A stretch of DNA of 64,000 bases from Podospora pseudocomata (Eukaryota; Ascomycota; Sordariomycetes; Sordariales; Podosporaceae). The stretch's first letter is position 1; each line of letters opens with the position of its first letter. The translations under genes were made by a program, and so were the position numbers. The notes beneath the pieces were generated by a model. That model was given only the letters and a program-made list of their open reading frames with translations, was not told where the DNA came from and ran no database searches. Below, piece after piece: positions 1 through 11,121 of the stretch. The stretch spans positions 2,046,001 to 2,110,000 of the forward strand of contig NC_085890.1 of the NCBI RefSeq assembly GCF_035222375.1, given 5' to 3'.

Positions 1-3000
1 GAACCATTTCCCACATAGATAAACCCACCTGTGTTGTGTCTTGGTTCAACCTTGCAATAGCCCATCAAGTGACGGGCAACAACACCTCGCAATACCCCTC
101 AGCTTCCTATCCACGATCTCGTTAGAGCATATCCTCCCCAGCTGAAATCAAACCCCTTCCCCCCCCCCCAACTGCATAAAAAATTCCCTGATTTCTCCCT
201 CTCACCAGAGTTTTTTTGTTTCCCTCCAACTTCGTGTTTGAATTCCCAGCTGACGTCGTTGCGGCTGTGTAGTCACTAGAACCTTTGCCACCACACCAAG
301 TCTAGGCATATCGTCACTCGCCAAGTCTTCAAGACACAACTGCCCGTGGTTCCGATAGGACCGGCAGACCAGGAGAGCAGGAGCTGGCCCCCCATATGTA
401 CCTGTATGCAGGTGCTCAACTGACGATAGTTGTTTCAACTTCGGTTTTGCCAATCTTATCCGCCGCGGGAAGCCCATTGCCCTGAATACCGAAACCTGAA
501 GGTGTGAAGAGACTGCGCCGCGATGCTGCAGCAGTTAGTTTTCGAACTGGTGCGTGGCTCATACCAAGCCCACCACCAACCCAACCCGAAGTGGTGTTGC
601 TACAAAGCTGAAAGGTTATAGTCTCAGGATGTGAGCCACGCGAGTTTCCAGAATAGTGGTTAGATTGCCGATCCTTTCTCGAATGTCACGTCTAGAATGA
701 AACCCTCGATGGCCAAATGCGGGTGAGCTGGAAGTGACCATTGCTTGGTTTCAAGCTCGAGACATATTGGCGGTGCCGCAGTGCTGCTGTTGCATATGGT
801 ACCATAAGCAGTATAGATTGGACGAGATGGCGGTGAGTCGGTGCTCAGTGGGTTTTATTTTCTCTTGTCTGTTGTTTTTTTGACTGCGCCGTTGAGGAAA
901 TACAACGCTTACACAAGGTCCCTGCTGGGAATGAAGCTTTAGCCAAGGAAGGGACAAAAAGTGGGATGGGGTTGGAGATGGTGAGGAACCAACGAGATAG
1001 ATGGTTGCCCATTTTTGTCCGTTCTTGCTGCGCTGGCAAACATGCATAGACTGCGCCATGGGGTCGCGCAAGATTGGGCCAGTGGCCGGAATGACGATGT
1101 GGAATGACATAGCGAGATGTTGACGAGAAAACGGGCGATTCTTTGGATGAGTTGTCTGATTGAAGAAGTCCTTATCGTGTAAGTGATAAGGGTGGGGTTA
1201 GGGTTGGCGACAGGAAGACCAACCCGCATGAAATGGGCTGCTGCATGAGAAGGTCTCTTGCTCATCACGCTCGGTCTGCGTTCTCCGGGAGTTTTGTTGA
1301 TGTACTCGCTCGAACCATTCCTAGGTTCATCCATGCCTTCTACGACTTTTACAGTTCATGCCGGACGGGATGTCGTTGTTGCAGAAAAGAGCTGTCTGAG
1401 CTGGCCCCCAGATGCTATGCCCTGGCGATCAGTCGGTAGCGGCCGCCGTCTGAGAGACCCTCTTCCCATCCGTTGTCAGCAAAATCTGGAGAAGGAGCTC
1501 GGCAAGCGTCAGATGCGAGAAGGCGGCGCTGCTCGAGCTCATGATGTGAAGTCGTACAAGCTCCGAGGTGTTCGGAGGAGGGACAGGAGGGGTGCAGGGT
1601 GGATCCTCAGAGTGAAACAAGAGATATGCCCCTCTCATCTTCCAAAAATATCAGACGCTAGCGGCATTCACACCAGACTATCACACTGTATCTACATCAT
1701 TATTTTCATAGGAAAGACATCAAAGCCTTTTTGAATCAGAGTCACGAGATGCACCATCTCGCCCCACTGCAACTTCAAGGGTAGCTTACTTCTTCAGCTG
1801 CTGCACCGCTGCCAGGAATTTTTAAGGGTTCTCATGGCGGCTTCCTGCACGATCTGTCTCTCTTCCAAGGCCTGTGCAGGCCTGCTTCCCAGCCGTGCAT
1901 GCTGAGGCGAGGCGCGGACCACCATCTGACGGATCTTATAAGCGGCTGAAGAGTTGAGATGCTTCCATGATCGGCAACAGGGTAATAATTAGATACTGAA
2001 AAGAGAGAGAGAGAAAGAGAGATCATAGATATCTAGACACTTCATCCCGTCGTTCTGGACATTGGGTTTGGCTAGGCAATTGGGACTGCAGGATCCGGCC
2101 GTTTCACCGACACCACCCGGCAGTAGCGAGAAGTGACCAAGACCAACAAATCTCGAGGCGTCCCCAATCACGCGTCAACGCCCCGAAGCCGCGCGCTGAG
2201 GACCACCGAACACGACCCAGTGCCGTGCGCGCTGCGGTGGCGAAGGGTTGCTCTGACCCAATGACCGATATCCTCGCACTCAGGTCATAAACAGACACCA
2301 AAACATCAACTTGGCTGTAGAAGTCCTGTGAGCTGCCCCACATGGAAATAACGGTTGATATCAAAACAGCCACAGCCAATAACCTGATCCTTCCACAGCA
2401 CCTTTTCAAACAGATCTGGTGTTGTCAACAACGATACCCGGCATCTGAAGAAAGTGTGTGCCAGACTTATCAAGGTCCCGACACCCTCCAATCTCACCTC
2501 ACATAATAAGTCCTGTTCCAATTCTCACCCCGAGCGGGAGACCAACAGCGCCGTCTTTACTTAATTCCCGGAGATATCAAGGCTCATGCACCCCTGGCTT
2601 GGTCAAACCGACGCTGTGACGATCTAACGCGGCCTTGCCCGCATCCCGCCATCCCCACCTTTCGCAGTCCAACTTGGCTTATTCGAGAGCGCGGAAATCG
2701 TCAGTTGCGAGAAGGCCAGAGATATTAATAAATGCTACGGACAGAGCAGCCCAGGCAGAGGGATCTCAAGAGGAGAACTGGGGCTGTGGGAAGGACATCA
2801 GATACTATGCCTATGATGTGGGACAGGTTGAAGCTCCCTCAAAAGCAGGACGACGAGGGGCTGAGATTAGGTCTGGGATACAGCAACCATAATGCGCCAA
2901 AAAGCCGAGGGTACAGCTACTCGATCAAGGGAGGTCCGCCTCCCCCACGGCCGCCTCGAGAATTTCTGGAGTCTCACCTGTGAGTTGCTGCTTGCTCTCC

Positions 3001-3085
3001 CATCATCTCACCTCCCTCTTCCTTCCAACCCAAGTCAGGCGGGGGTCACATTCGAGTTGCTGAGTGCCTGCCGTGTTGCTGTTTT
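1..3085. other. Gene-poor left end
   Basis: I see no convincing gene here. Open frames are short, overlap on both strands and lack recognisable domains or splice-consistent extensions. A short GA-rich run lies near 2000-2020. The last few hundred bases probably hold the promoter, 5' UTR and the unplaced first exon of the gene that is open from 3086. Confidence 0.5.
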
Positions 3086-5344
3086 GTGGGCTCGGCTGCA
3101 GCGAGCTTTTTTTGGGCAACTACAGTGCCTCATGCTTACCTACACACGAACCCAGTCGGGCGGCTTGACTTCACCTGGACACCTATTTTCAATTACTTCT
3201 TCCTTCATTCCAGTCTCTTGCCATCCACCGCAGCTGACTGCATCCGACTGCGCTTCCCCATTGCTAATAGAGTCACGTTGTGCTGCAGTGAGACATCTGC
3301 TCCCCGCGCAGCAATACAAGAGCCACCTCCCCGCAACCCAGCTCGAATCAAGGTCCGCACCTCCACCTACCGACCACCGTCGTCTGTGTATTCTCAAGAC
3401 GCACAGGCACCACCGCCAGTCTCGAACTACACAGAAACCGTGGCTACCAAGTACGGCTACCGCTACGGCGGCGGCGGCGGCGGCGGCGGCGGGGCGGAGG
3501 AGATCTCCCCGCCAAGTTCTCCGGAGCCCGACTCTGAGGGGGTGAAGCGCTTCTTGCCCGGCGATGTCTCCCCAATAGAGGAGGACGATCACGCAGCAGC
3601 TCTTCTCCAGCAGCACCCGGCTTTCCGCAACAACGGTGCTCAGAATGACCACTCGAGACGGCAGCAGACGCCCACCCCCGAGACAGGCAGGCAGTCGCCT
3701 CGCCGGGCTCCCAACAGCCGTGGCGGTGGTGCTACCAGCATTCCCATGATGCGTAGGGAACGGAGGAAGCAGTCAGGTACCGTCATGCGCGAGTCAAACT
3801 CTACTAATCGGGACCACCCACCACGTCAAGAACCACCCCGCTGGGATCGGCTGACAGGTGAACCGACGGCGGCTGACCGTGCTCGGCCGTCTCAAGGGCC
3901 TCCTGCCGAATGTTCTCAAGGTCTGGGAATTACAGCAACTGCCTGGGCATCCCCGCAGACCAGTCCTACACAAGCGCCTCCATCTTTCGCTGACAGAGTG
4001 CGGAGGATTGCCAAGAAGGCTGCTGCTGGCCGGGAGAGAGAGCCTCAGCATGACACAGATCCCGCTGCGGGCGCCTTCACATCAAACCGCCCTGGTTGGC
4101 GAGGTGCGAGCGGCCGAACTGCCATCGTTGAGCCCGTCCACGACACTCCTGAAGTTGCACCCCTGAGGATCCCCGAGAAGAGCAGCAGGAGAACTCTTAC
4201 ACCAGTACAAGCAGACAAACCAAGGCCTGGCATCTCACTAGGGGGTGTGCCACGGCGAGGACAAACCCCACCCATCAGCCCTCCCGCAACTGAAACGTCC
4301 ACGGTCAGGGCCGGCTTGCGGGAGGCGTCGCACAATGTCGTGCACACTCCGTCCCAGCTGACTCCCCCGACGGCCTACCTCCATTCAGAGAATGCGCAGA
4401 GCTACCCGAGCCCGCCGCTTTCGAGCACTCCGCTCAGCGGGGGGGATGCACCAGCCATGGCTGCCAGACAGCTCTCCAGGGATGCCGTCCCCAGCATGGC
4501 CGCACTCACCAGCCCCGAGTTTAACAGCCCGCACGAGTCCAACGTGATTCGCAGAAAGCCACCTCCGGTACATACTCACCATCAACACCAAGACTCGGTC
4601 TCCTCTGTCTACTCGCAACCATCTCGAGGACCACAGCACACTTCTCCGCTCACTATTCCTGATATTGCCCCGCCGGCTACCCTAGCGGCCAACAACGACA
4701 GCTACGTCCAGCCTCCCTCTCGCTTCAGCATAACCACATACGCCACCAGCCACACGGGTACAACCCGGGACGACGGCGACGAGCTAGTTGACGAGGACCA
4801 GCCACCTGTCCCCTCACTCCCAGTCGGCCTCCACCACGGCGGCAAGATCGACCCGTCCTCTGACAACAGCCCGGTGACGTCTCCGATCGACCAGTTCATG
4901 ACGTCGCCTTTTACCACCCATACGGAGCAGTTGAGGATGGTAAACCCAGCTGTTGCCCGTGCGCAGGCCATTGAACGCCCCAGTTCTCGTGCTTCAGACA
5001 TCAACAAGTCTCTCCCTCCAGCACCACCCGAGGGTGAAGCCCAGGATCGCGTCGGGTTGCTGAATGCCCAGTTGAGAGCGTTGGCAAACAGGCGAATCAA
5101 CATCAACAGGTCCATTACCCAGATGACGGAGATGATGCCGACGGACAAGCTGATGAACAGCGAGGAGGTGATTAGAAAGAGGGAAATCGAAAAGAAGAAG
5201 GTAGAGGCGCTGAAGCAGGAGTTGTCTGAGGTGCAGAGGGAGGAGTATGAACTGGGCTTGAAGCTGCACCGGGCTTACAAGAGGCTGGATAGGGATAACG
5301 AGTTTGAGCCGACGGGATTGTGGGTGAGGAGAGTTACGAACTAG
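3086..5344 (+). CDS. Low-complexity Ser/Pro-rich protein with C-terminal coiled coil (5' end unresolved)
   Basis: A long open frame of about 750 codons ends at 5344. The frame opens with GTG, and its first internal ATG is near 3747, well inside the coding-looking part, so the true start probably lies in an upstream exon spliced to an acceptor between about 3290 and 3350. The reliable protein begins around the TSTYRPPSSVY segment. A polyglycine run (GGC repeat near 3470-3490) follows, then roughly 500 residues rich in Ser, Pro, Thr and Arg that look disordered. The last 90 residues are different: charged and heptad-like (KREIEKKKVEALKQEL), predicting a coiled coil that ends in a short tail with GLWVRR. 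I do not recognise the family. The layout suggests a scaffold or cytoskeletal adaptor, which is inference only. It converges on the minus-strand gene at 6368. Confidence 0.7.
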   Translation: MGSAAASFFWATTVPHAYLHTNPVGRLDFTWTPIFNYFFLHSSLLPSTAADCIRLRFPIANRVTLCCSETSAPRAAIQEPPPRNPARIKVRTSTYRPPSSVYSQDAQAPPPVSNYTETVATKYGYRYGGGGGGGGGAEEISPPSSPEPDSEGVKRFLPGDVSPIEEDDHAAALLQQHPAFRNNGAQNDHSRRQQTPTPETGRQSPRRAPNSRGGGATSIPMMRRERRKQSGTVMRESNSTNRDHPPRQEPPRWDRLTGEPTAADRARPSQGPPAECSQGLGITATAWASPQTSPTQAPPSFADRVRRIAKKAAAGREREPQHDTDPAAGAFTSNRPGWRGASGRTAIVEPVHDTPEVAPLRIPEKSSRRTLTPVQADKPRPGISLGGVPRRGQTPPISPPATETSTVRAGLREASHNVVHTPSQLTPPTAYLHSENAQSYPSPPLSSTPLSGGDAPAMAARQLSRDAVPSMAALTSPEFNSPHESNVIRRKPPPVHTHHQHQDSVSSVYSQPSRGPQHTSPLTIPDIAPPATLAANNDSYVQPPSRFSITTYATSHTGTTRDDGDELVDEDQPPVPSLPVGLHHGGKIDPSSDNSPVTSPIDQFMTSPFTTHTEQLRMVNPAVARAQAIERPSSRASDINKSLPPAPPEGEAQDRVGLLNAQLRALANRRININRSITQMTEMMPTDKLMNSEEVIRKREIEKKKVEALKQELSEVQREEYELGLKLHRAYKRLDRDNEFEPTGLWVRRVTN

Positions 5345-6367
5345 GATGGTATTTTTGAGGGAGAGGGGATTGCGGTACGGGTTTTTGTTGGAACGGGACA
5401 GGATCTTTAGCGCAGGAGTTTTGTCATGGGTGTTATGGATACTTTTTATTTATTTGATGGGGAGACGGATTGTTAGCAGCATGTTTGGCGTTGATTTGTT
5501 CATTTTAGCTTGAGCTTGCTTTGGCTGTTTTGCTAGTTTTGGAAGGATTTGGGGGGGGGTGGGTTGTGATATGGAAAGAAATAAAAGGATATCAAAAGGG
5601 GGTGGGCTGGGGGAGGAGAAGGGTATGTGTATGGGGATTCATTGGGGAGGATAGCACGTATATAAGTGTACAGAAATACATATTGTTAACTGTAGATGGC
5701 TGTGTACAGGGGAAAGGATGTCATGTCAGTTGTGAATAGCATACACAATGAGGGTATGAAAGGGGGGCCTGCTGCGCACACGTGTGTAAGTCCACTGAGA
5801 TGGATTGTCTAGGTCTGAGAAGACCGAACACCCAAGCAAAGAGGGCAGGAACCACGTACCAGAGTAAATAGAGCAACACAAACAGCCATTCATGAAGGTG
5901 TCTGGTCGATTTTTGTATGAACAGTTACTCAATTAATATACCCATCTTTTGCAGGAAAAGTAAATAAAAAAATAAAAAAAAAATACCCTGTCTCGCCTAT
6001 CGCCTGCCTGCCACGCTATGCCATGCATGAAAAAAGAGAACAAATAACTTACCCCCAGCCACACCAACCAACCAACCAACCAACCAACCTTTTTCACCCT
6101 CTGATAAAACCTATACCACCCACGCATTGCTTTTTCCTCTTCCTTCCTTCCCAAACTTTCTACTTAAAAGCCAGACCAGATATAGAATGAGTAGCAAAAA
6201 AGAAAAGCTGATGATGATGATGATGTTGATGATGATGGGTGTTATATCAAAGGCTTGCAAGGTCGTGGTTGAGTAGGTATATATATGTGCAAAAGAAACA
6301 AGAAAAAGGGAATATATGTAAAACAATAGTTTGGTACAGATAGTTTTCTTTGTTTGCCATGGTCAGG
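5345..6367. other. Convergent 3' intergenic region
   Basis: This interval separates two genes that converge, so it should hold both 3' UTRs. It contains a G-rich run near 5550, a CCAA tetranucleotide repeat at about 6063-6089 and a GAT repeat near 6210-6235. I see no gene. Confidence 0.5.
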
Positions 6368-9300
6368 TTATCCAGGAGTCATCGACGCTGTGGAGCCAGC
6401 TCTACTCCCCGTCTTGCCAGCCGCCGACGCCCCCAGGCTGTTCCTCACGTTGGCGGGCAACGTAGAAGGGATATCCTCGTCATCACCCGACGAGTCCGAG
6501 TCGTCATCACCATCGTCGATAGCGATGGGTTGCTTGGAGCTGTTCCCATTCTGGCCATTCAGCGCAGCCGTCGCAGCAACGGCTTGCGCTGCGAGGTCGG
6601 CGTGATTGGGGGGTTTTCCAAGCGCGGGATAAGGATTGCCGGTGTTCTGAACACCTGAACCACCTGCCCCATCAAAGCTGGCCGAGACCTTGCGGGTGGG
6701 TGTATCCTCCACCCCAGTCTTATAGGGCGTCTGATACCCCCCATTCGTGTCCGTCCTCCTCCTCTTCGCATCGTGCTCCTCCTCATCGGCAGCACCAGGA
6801 TTTGGCCTTGGCGTATTGGCAGCCACCCACCCAGCTGCCGGTGGCCCAACAGGCATAGGCGGAACAACAGGCACAGGGACATCGCTAATGACCACTGGCC
6901 TATCCTCTGTCTTGCCAGCAGGCCCCATGGACGCCCTCGCTTGGTCCTTTTCAGCCTGCTTGATGCCCAGACGCTCCCTCTCAGCCTGAATCTCCGCCTT
7001 GGTGCGTCGTTCACGCAGCCTGACTCCGTACTTTTTCCGGATCATCGATTGCTTGGTGCCGAAGCTGTTCCTGAGACCCTCGACTCTCTGGCGTCTTTCA
7101 TTTTCATCAGGGATGGCTTCCGCCTCGGCAAATCTTGGTCGGTATTTGATCTCAGCCTCGTGAAGCTCCTCGTTCATCGCTTGGAATTGTTCAGGTGTGA
7201 GGTGAGCATATGGGTCGCCCGGGATGGGTGAGGCTGTCGGCGTTCCTGCCAATGCGCGATTCACGAGCTGGGATCGCGCTGGAGTTGACAAGGAAGCGTT
7301 AGGGGTCCCGTTTGGCGCCGATGAGGCAATCGGTACGGGGCTAGCATGCTGAACGGGAGCAACTCTTGGGGGTCGACCAGGCCCACGAGGAAGTTTGACC
7401 GTATCAAAATGACCGCAAACTCTACCGTTGAGGTGGCCATTCAGATCTACTAGTTCTGTGAAGCCCTGACCGCAGTATGGGCATGAGTGCTTGAATCCAG
7501 CCGAGGTGGGTGGTAATATAGTGCAAATGCTGTATGCAGTGTGCTACACATAGCAGGTCAGCACGCTATTTCTTTGTCAAAACCGGCATGTACTCACATA
7601 TTCAAAAGCCGAAGTCTGAGCAAAAGTACGGAAGCACCTAGCACACTGAAGCATTGGATGTTGCGACGACGGGGGAGCAGATGGAGCAGGAGGATAGCCA
7701 GCCGCCGGTGGGGTAGGGTGAGCTTGGTGGCCATTAGGAGCAGCGGCAGCCGGATGGGCTTGGCCCTGTTGTTGTTCTGGGATCACATCGCCCAGCTCAT
7801 ACCCCAGCCGTTCAGCTTTTGCGAGAGCATTGGTCAGTGGAGCGGCCTCGATGGTCAAAAGTCGCTTTTCCAGACATTTGTCGAGGAAGTTGTCGCTGGC
7901 CTTGTCGATAATCATGTCGGCGACCTTGTCGATATCCGCGGTAGTAAAGTGGTTCATGATGTCGACAATGGAGTCGGCCACCATCTTGGCTCCAAAGTCG
8001 CGGACGGCACGTTGTGTGATGGACGGGACCGCATGATGAATAGAAGCATTGAGCTGTTGAGCTGTTAGTGGGAACGGCACCGGACCACATTTGTTATGCG
8101 AAGTCGGGACAATGGTCGAGCCGGGCGGAGGACGGTATGGCGATTCGGGCATGGCTGTGTGAGAGGGAGGAGGGAGGTGAGATGAAAATCAGATCAAAGG
8201 TAGAATGAGACGTATCACAGATACGAGGGTATAAAGAAAGCAGCTGGCGGGCAGGCAAAGAACAAGCAAGCCATCCACTCTTGCCCTGCAACTGACGAAA
8301 GTATCTTTCCACAGCTCCCCCACCGGCAAGAGCAACTCTGCCCATTACAGGGAGCAAGCGCGAGGACAATAGGCGAGGGCGAGGGCATGGGTGCTCGGGA
8401 TGGGGGTGCGTCAAAAGAATGGATGAATGAATGCGGGTAAAGTGTGGAAATACCGAGACATAAAGAGGGTAATTAATATGAGATATGCAACTTACGATGA
8501 AAGCTTGATGAAACTCTGTGCCCAACAGGCACTTTTCCCAGTGGTCCCGCACAATGCGTCGGACGGCCTCGGGAAGACTCTGCTGGATCGCATAAGTCAT
8601 GCGCGTGCAGTCGTCGACAAACTTGGGGTTGGCGCTGGCATGGTCCAGCGTCGGCGACGGGAAGCCTCCTGAGGTTTGCGCCGGCATATGGCTGGTCCTC
8701 CGAGCTGGCGGGTCCATGATCACGGGCCGGTCAGTCATGGACCGCCGGGGAAGCAGCTGCGATGGCACAGTATGCTGGGGATAATGATGGGGCTGTGGCT
8801 GGTGATGGTGCTGGGGCTGCTGGTGCGCGTGGTGAACTGCCGGTGGGTGATGGGCAGATGGTGGTGGATGGCTGGGCGCGGTCCAACGGTGCCAATGTTG
8901 GGGTTGCGACTGAGGTTGCGATTGAGGTTGCGACTGTGGTGGTTGTGGCGGTGGCGGCGGAGGAATTTGTTCACGCGTTTGTGGAGACACGGCACGCACT
9001 GAAGGGTGAAATTGGGGTGGGTGCACAGGGTGCGCTTGATGCGATGGCGGCAGCGCTTGCCCAGGATGCGCAAGAGGTTGCGAAGGCAGGGACGGGGCCG
9101 GGTGATGATTTTGTGCTGCCGGAGTCGGTCTTGGTGGTGGCAGTGGTTGTTGTTGCGGTGGTGGAGGCTGAGAATGTTGCTGTTGCGAGGGTTGTTGCGG
9201 AGGTGGAAGTTGTGGGGCCGGGCCGGTGGGAGCGGGACCTTGGGCAGGCACTGAGACGGAAGCTGGGGCTGGAGCTGGAGCTGGGGCCGCAGGTGGAGGG

Positions 9301-9764
9301 GCTGATGAGAGGACTGGCGGTGCTGTTGCTGGTGCTGGTGCTGGTGCTGGTGCTGGTGCTGGTGCTGGTGCTGGTGCTGGTGCTGGTGCTGGTGCTGGTG
9401 CTGGCGCCGGCGCTGGAGCTGTTGTGGAGGTTTGAACCTCCTCACCGTCCGGCTTTACCACTGGTGGCTCGGTCACACTACTTCCAGGCCGGCCGATGGC
9501 TTCTGATATCGAGGCCCCAAGCCCATTTACTGTTCCTGGTTCCCGGGGATGGGAGAAGGGGTTTTCGGAACGCGTCTCCGAACTGGCCGGTTGAGCACCG
9601 ACCACGGGCACGGCATTTTCAGTCGTCCGTGACGGTGTTTGTTGCTGGATACTTGGGACCACCGAACTGGACTCTGCCGGCAGATTTTCGTGTTGCCCCG
9701 TGGACGGTGAGCTTGTCACTGCCGCTGCTGCTGCTGCTGATGGTTCTTGTCCATGAGCCTCCAT
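6368..9764 (-). CDS. Large zinc-finger-type nuclear protein with Pro-Ala and Gln/His-rich N-terminus
   Basis: Three exons fit in phase: 9764-8496, 8053-7598 and 7543-6368, giving 966 residues. The introns are 442 nt (GTAAG donor, CTAAC just before a CAACAG acceptor) and 54 nt (GTGAGT to TGTAG). The first 330 residues are low complexity (Ala, Pro, Gln, His) and include a long Pro-Ala run. A helical domain spans the first junction (EFHQAFI joined to LNASIHH), followed by two Cys pairs, CARC and CPYC with downstream His/Cys, that read like degenerate C2H2 fingers. A basic segment with YGVRLRERR and an acidic tail follow. I infer a nuclear regulator but do not recognise the family. In-frame ATGs further upstream (to 9887) leave the start open. 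The long first intron also contains an ATG-led frame that could give a shorter form. Confidence 0.7.
9318..9412 (-). repeat. Hexanucleotide repeat coding Pro-Ala
   Basis: A near-perfect GGTGCT/AGCACC hexamer array within the first exon of the zinc-finger gene. On the minus strand it encodes alternating Pro and Ala. The array is open in several frames on both strands, which creates long spurious antisense frames. Length polymorphism between strains is likely. Confidence 0.85.
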
Positions 9765-10025
9765 GGTTTTTACTGTCTGTTTGGCTGTGGCTTCCTGGTT
9801 CTGTGGTTGCTGCAAGTGGCTTTCATGTAACTGTGTTGCGAGCCGAAAGCATCCAAAATGCTCCTTCATGACCCTAGGACCTTCCACCCTTCACAGATGC
9901 AGCTCAGTGATGTTTCTTGGCTGTCTGGATCTGCATCGAGTTTGAGCTTCCAGCCAATTGCTGTAAAGTGCAGGACGGGCTTGGACGCGGCAGAGGTACC
10001 CGCAGTGCTGCTGCTCAGCAACACA

Positions 10026-10069
<44 letters not shown>

Positions 10070-11121
10070 CCTCGGTACTGTGCAATGTGTCACACTGCCA
10101 ACCAAAAATTGTGAAGCAGAGAAGGGAGGATGGTGATGGTGATGGTGTGTGGTGGTGATGTCTGCGGACCGCAGGGTAAAAGTAAAACGTTACTGACCGG
10201 GGCGCTATGGCCGTCCCCTTTGCTTTTATCAAGAAAAGTTTTCCCTCGTTTGAGAGTAGCTTCCTTCGGTTAAAAGGGGAGGCCCATCATGTTTAATAAA
10301 TAATTAACAACTTAATTAAATTTGCACAGCCAATCCAGCTAGCTTCCGGCGACAATTATATTTGCTAACCAGTACATAACGCTACTTGGAGCCCTGGCCG
10401 TGCACGGCCAACACACAAACTTTTTCCCACGGTTCCACTTCAAACCATCAATTGCGTCCAGGGATCCCGTCGTCTCACGCGTTTGCTTACAACATCATGA
10501 TCAATTCCTTGTATCCAAGTCATCATATCATGTATTGTTGCTTTTTTTCCCCCTCTCCTCTCTTCTTGCTGCAATGCTTCGGCTTTGAGCTCAGCTTCAT
10601 GTTGTCACCCCCAAGCGACTCGGGCTTACCTAACAAAAAAATATTTCAACCATCATCGTAGATTTACCCGCAATCTGTGTCAAATTGTACCGGTCTCATA
10701 TGCTGAAACACAAAACGCTGAGAGTAATCCCACGGGAGAGCTGTGACAGGTTGCATCAATTCTGGCTTTGTCCTAGCTCGAGTCTAGAGGTCAGGAGTAC
10801 TCTGCCGTTGAGAAGGGTCCTTTGAGATCATCTGGTGGGGAGGTACTATTGGGGTTACATGTCTGCGGTGGTGGTATATGCATGTACCCATCGTCATTAT
10901 GCAGTCTGTTTGCTTTCATGGCACAGCCAATATTGTGACATCTTTTCGTTGGCCATTCCCGTTTGTTCTCACTCTGGAAAAGCCACCGACAAAATAGTAT
11001 TGAGGTTGTGCTTAAAGCCCGTCATGCGCCAACGCTTAGCTCATGCATATTGAGGGTATAAAATAACAAATTGGTATCATTACATGTCTGGCTAGAAAAT
11101 AAGTAAACCGCCCGACTACGC
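9765..11121. other. Upstream region of zinc-finger gene and 3' flank of annexin gene
   Basis: Both neighbours are on the minus strand, so this holds the zinc-finger gene's promoter and 5' UTR and the annexin 3' UTR. A composite CA/GA microsatellite lies at 10020-10069, about 250 bases upstream of the inferred start. I see no gene. Confidence 0.5.
10020..10069. repeat. Composite (CA)n(GA)n microsatellite
   Basis: About 12 CA units run directly into about 12 GA units. It lies upstream of the zinc-finger gene. GA/CT tracts are common promoter elements in filamentous fungi, so it may be more than neutral, but the sequence alone cannot show that. Confidence 0.95.

Noticed and set aside
2104-2521. 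Hydrophobic minus-strand frames near the left end.
   Set aside because: Short, overlapping in two frames, and without splice or family support.
8762-9871. A 369-codon plus-strand frame rich in Ala, Val and Leu.
   Set aside because: It is the complement of the Pro-Ala and Gln/His-rich first exon of the zinc-finger gene. The hexamer repeat keeps many frames open, and no domain or splice signal supports it.
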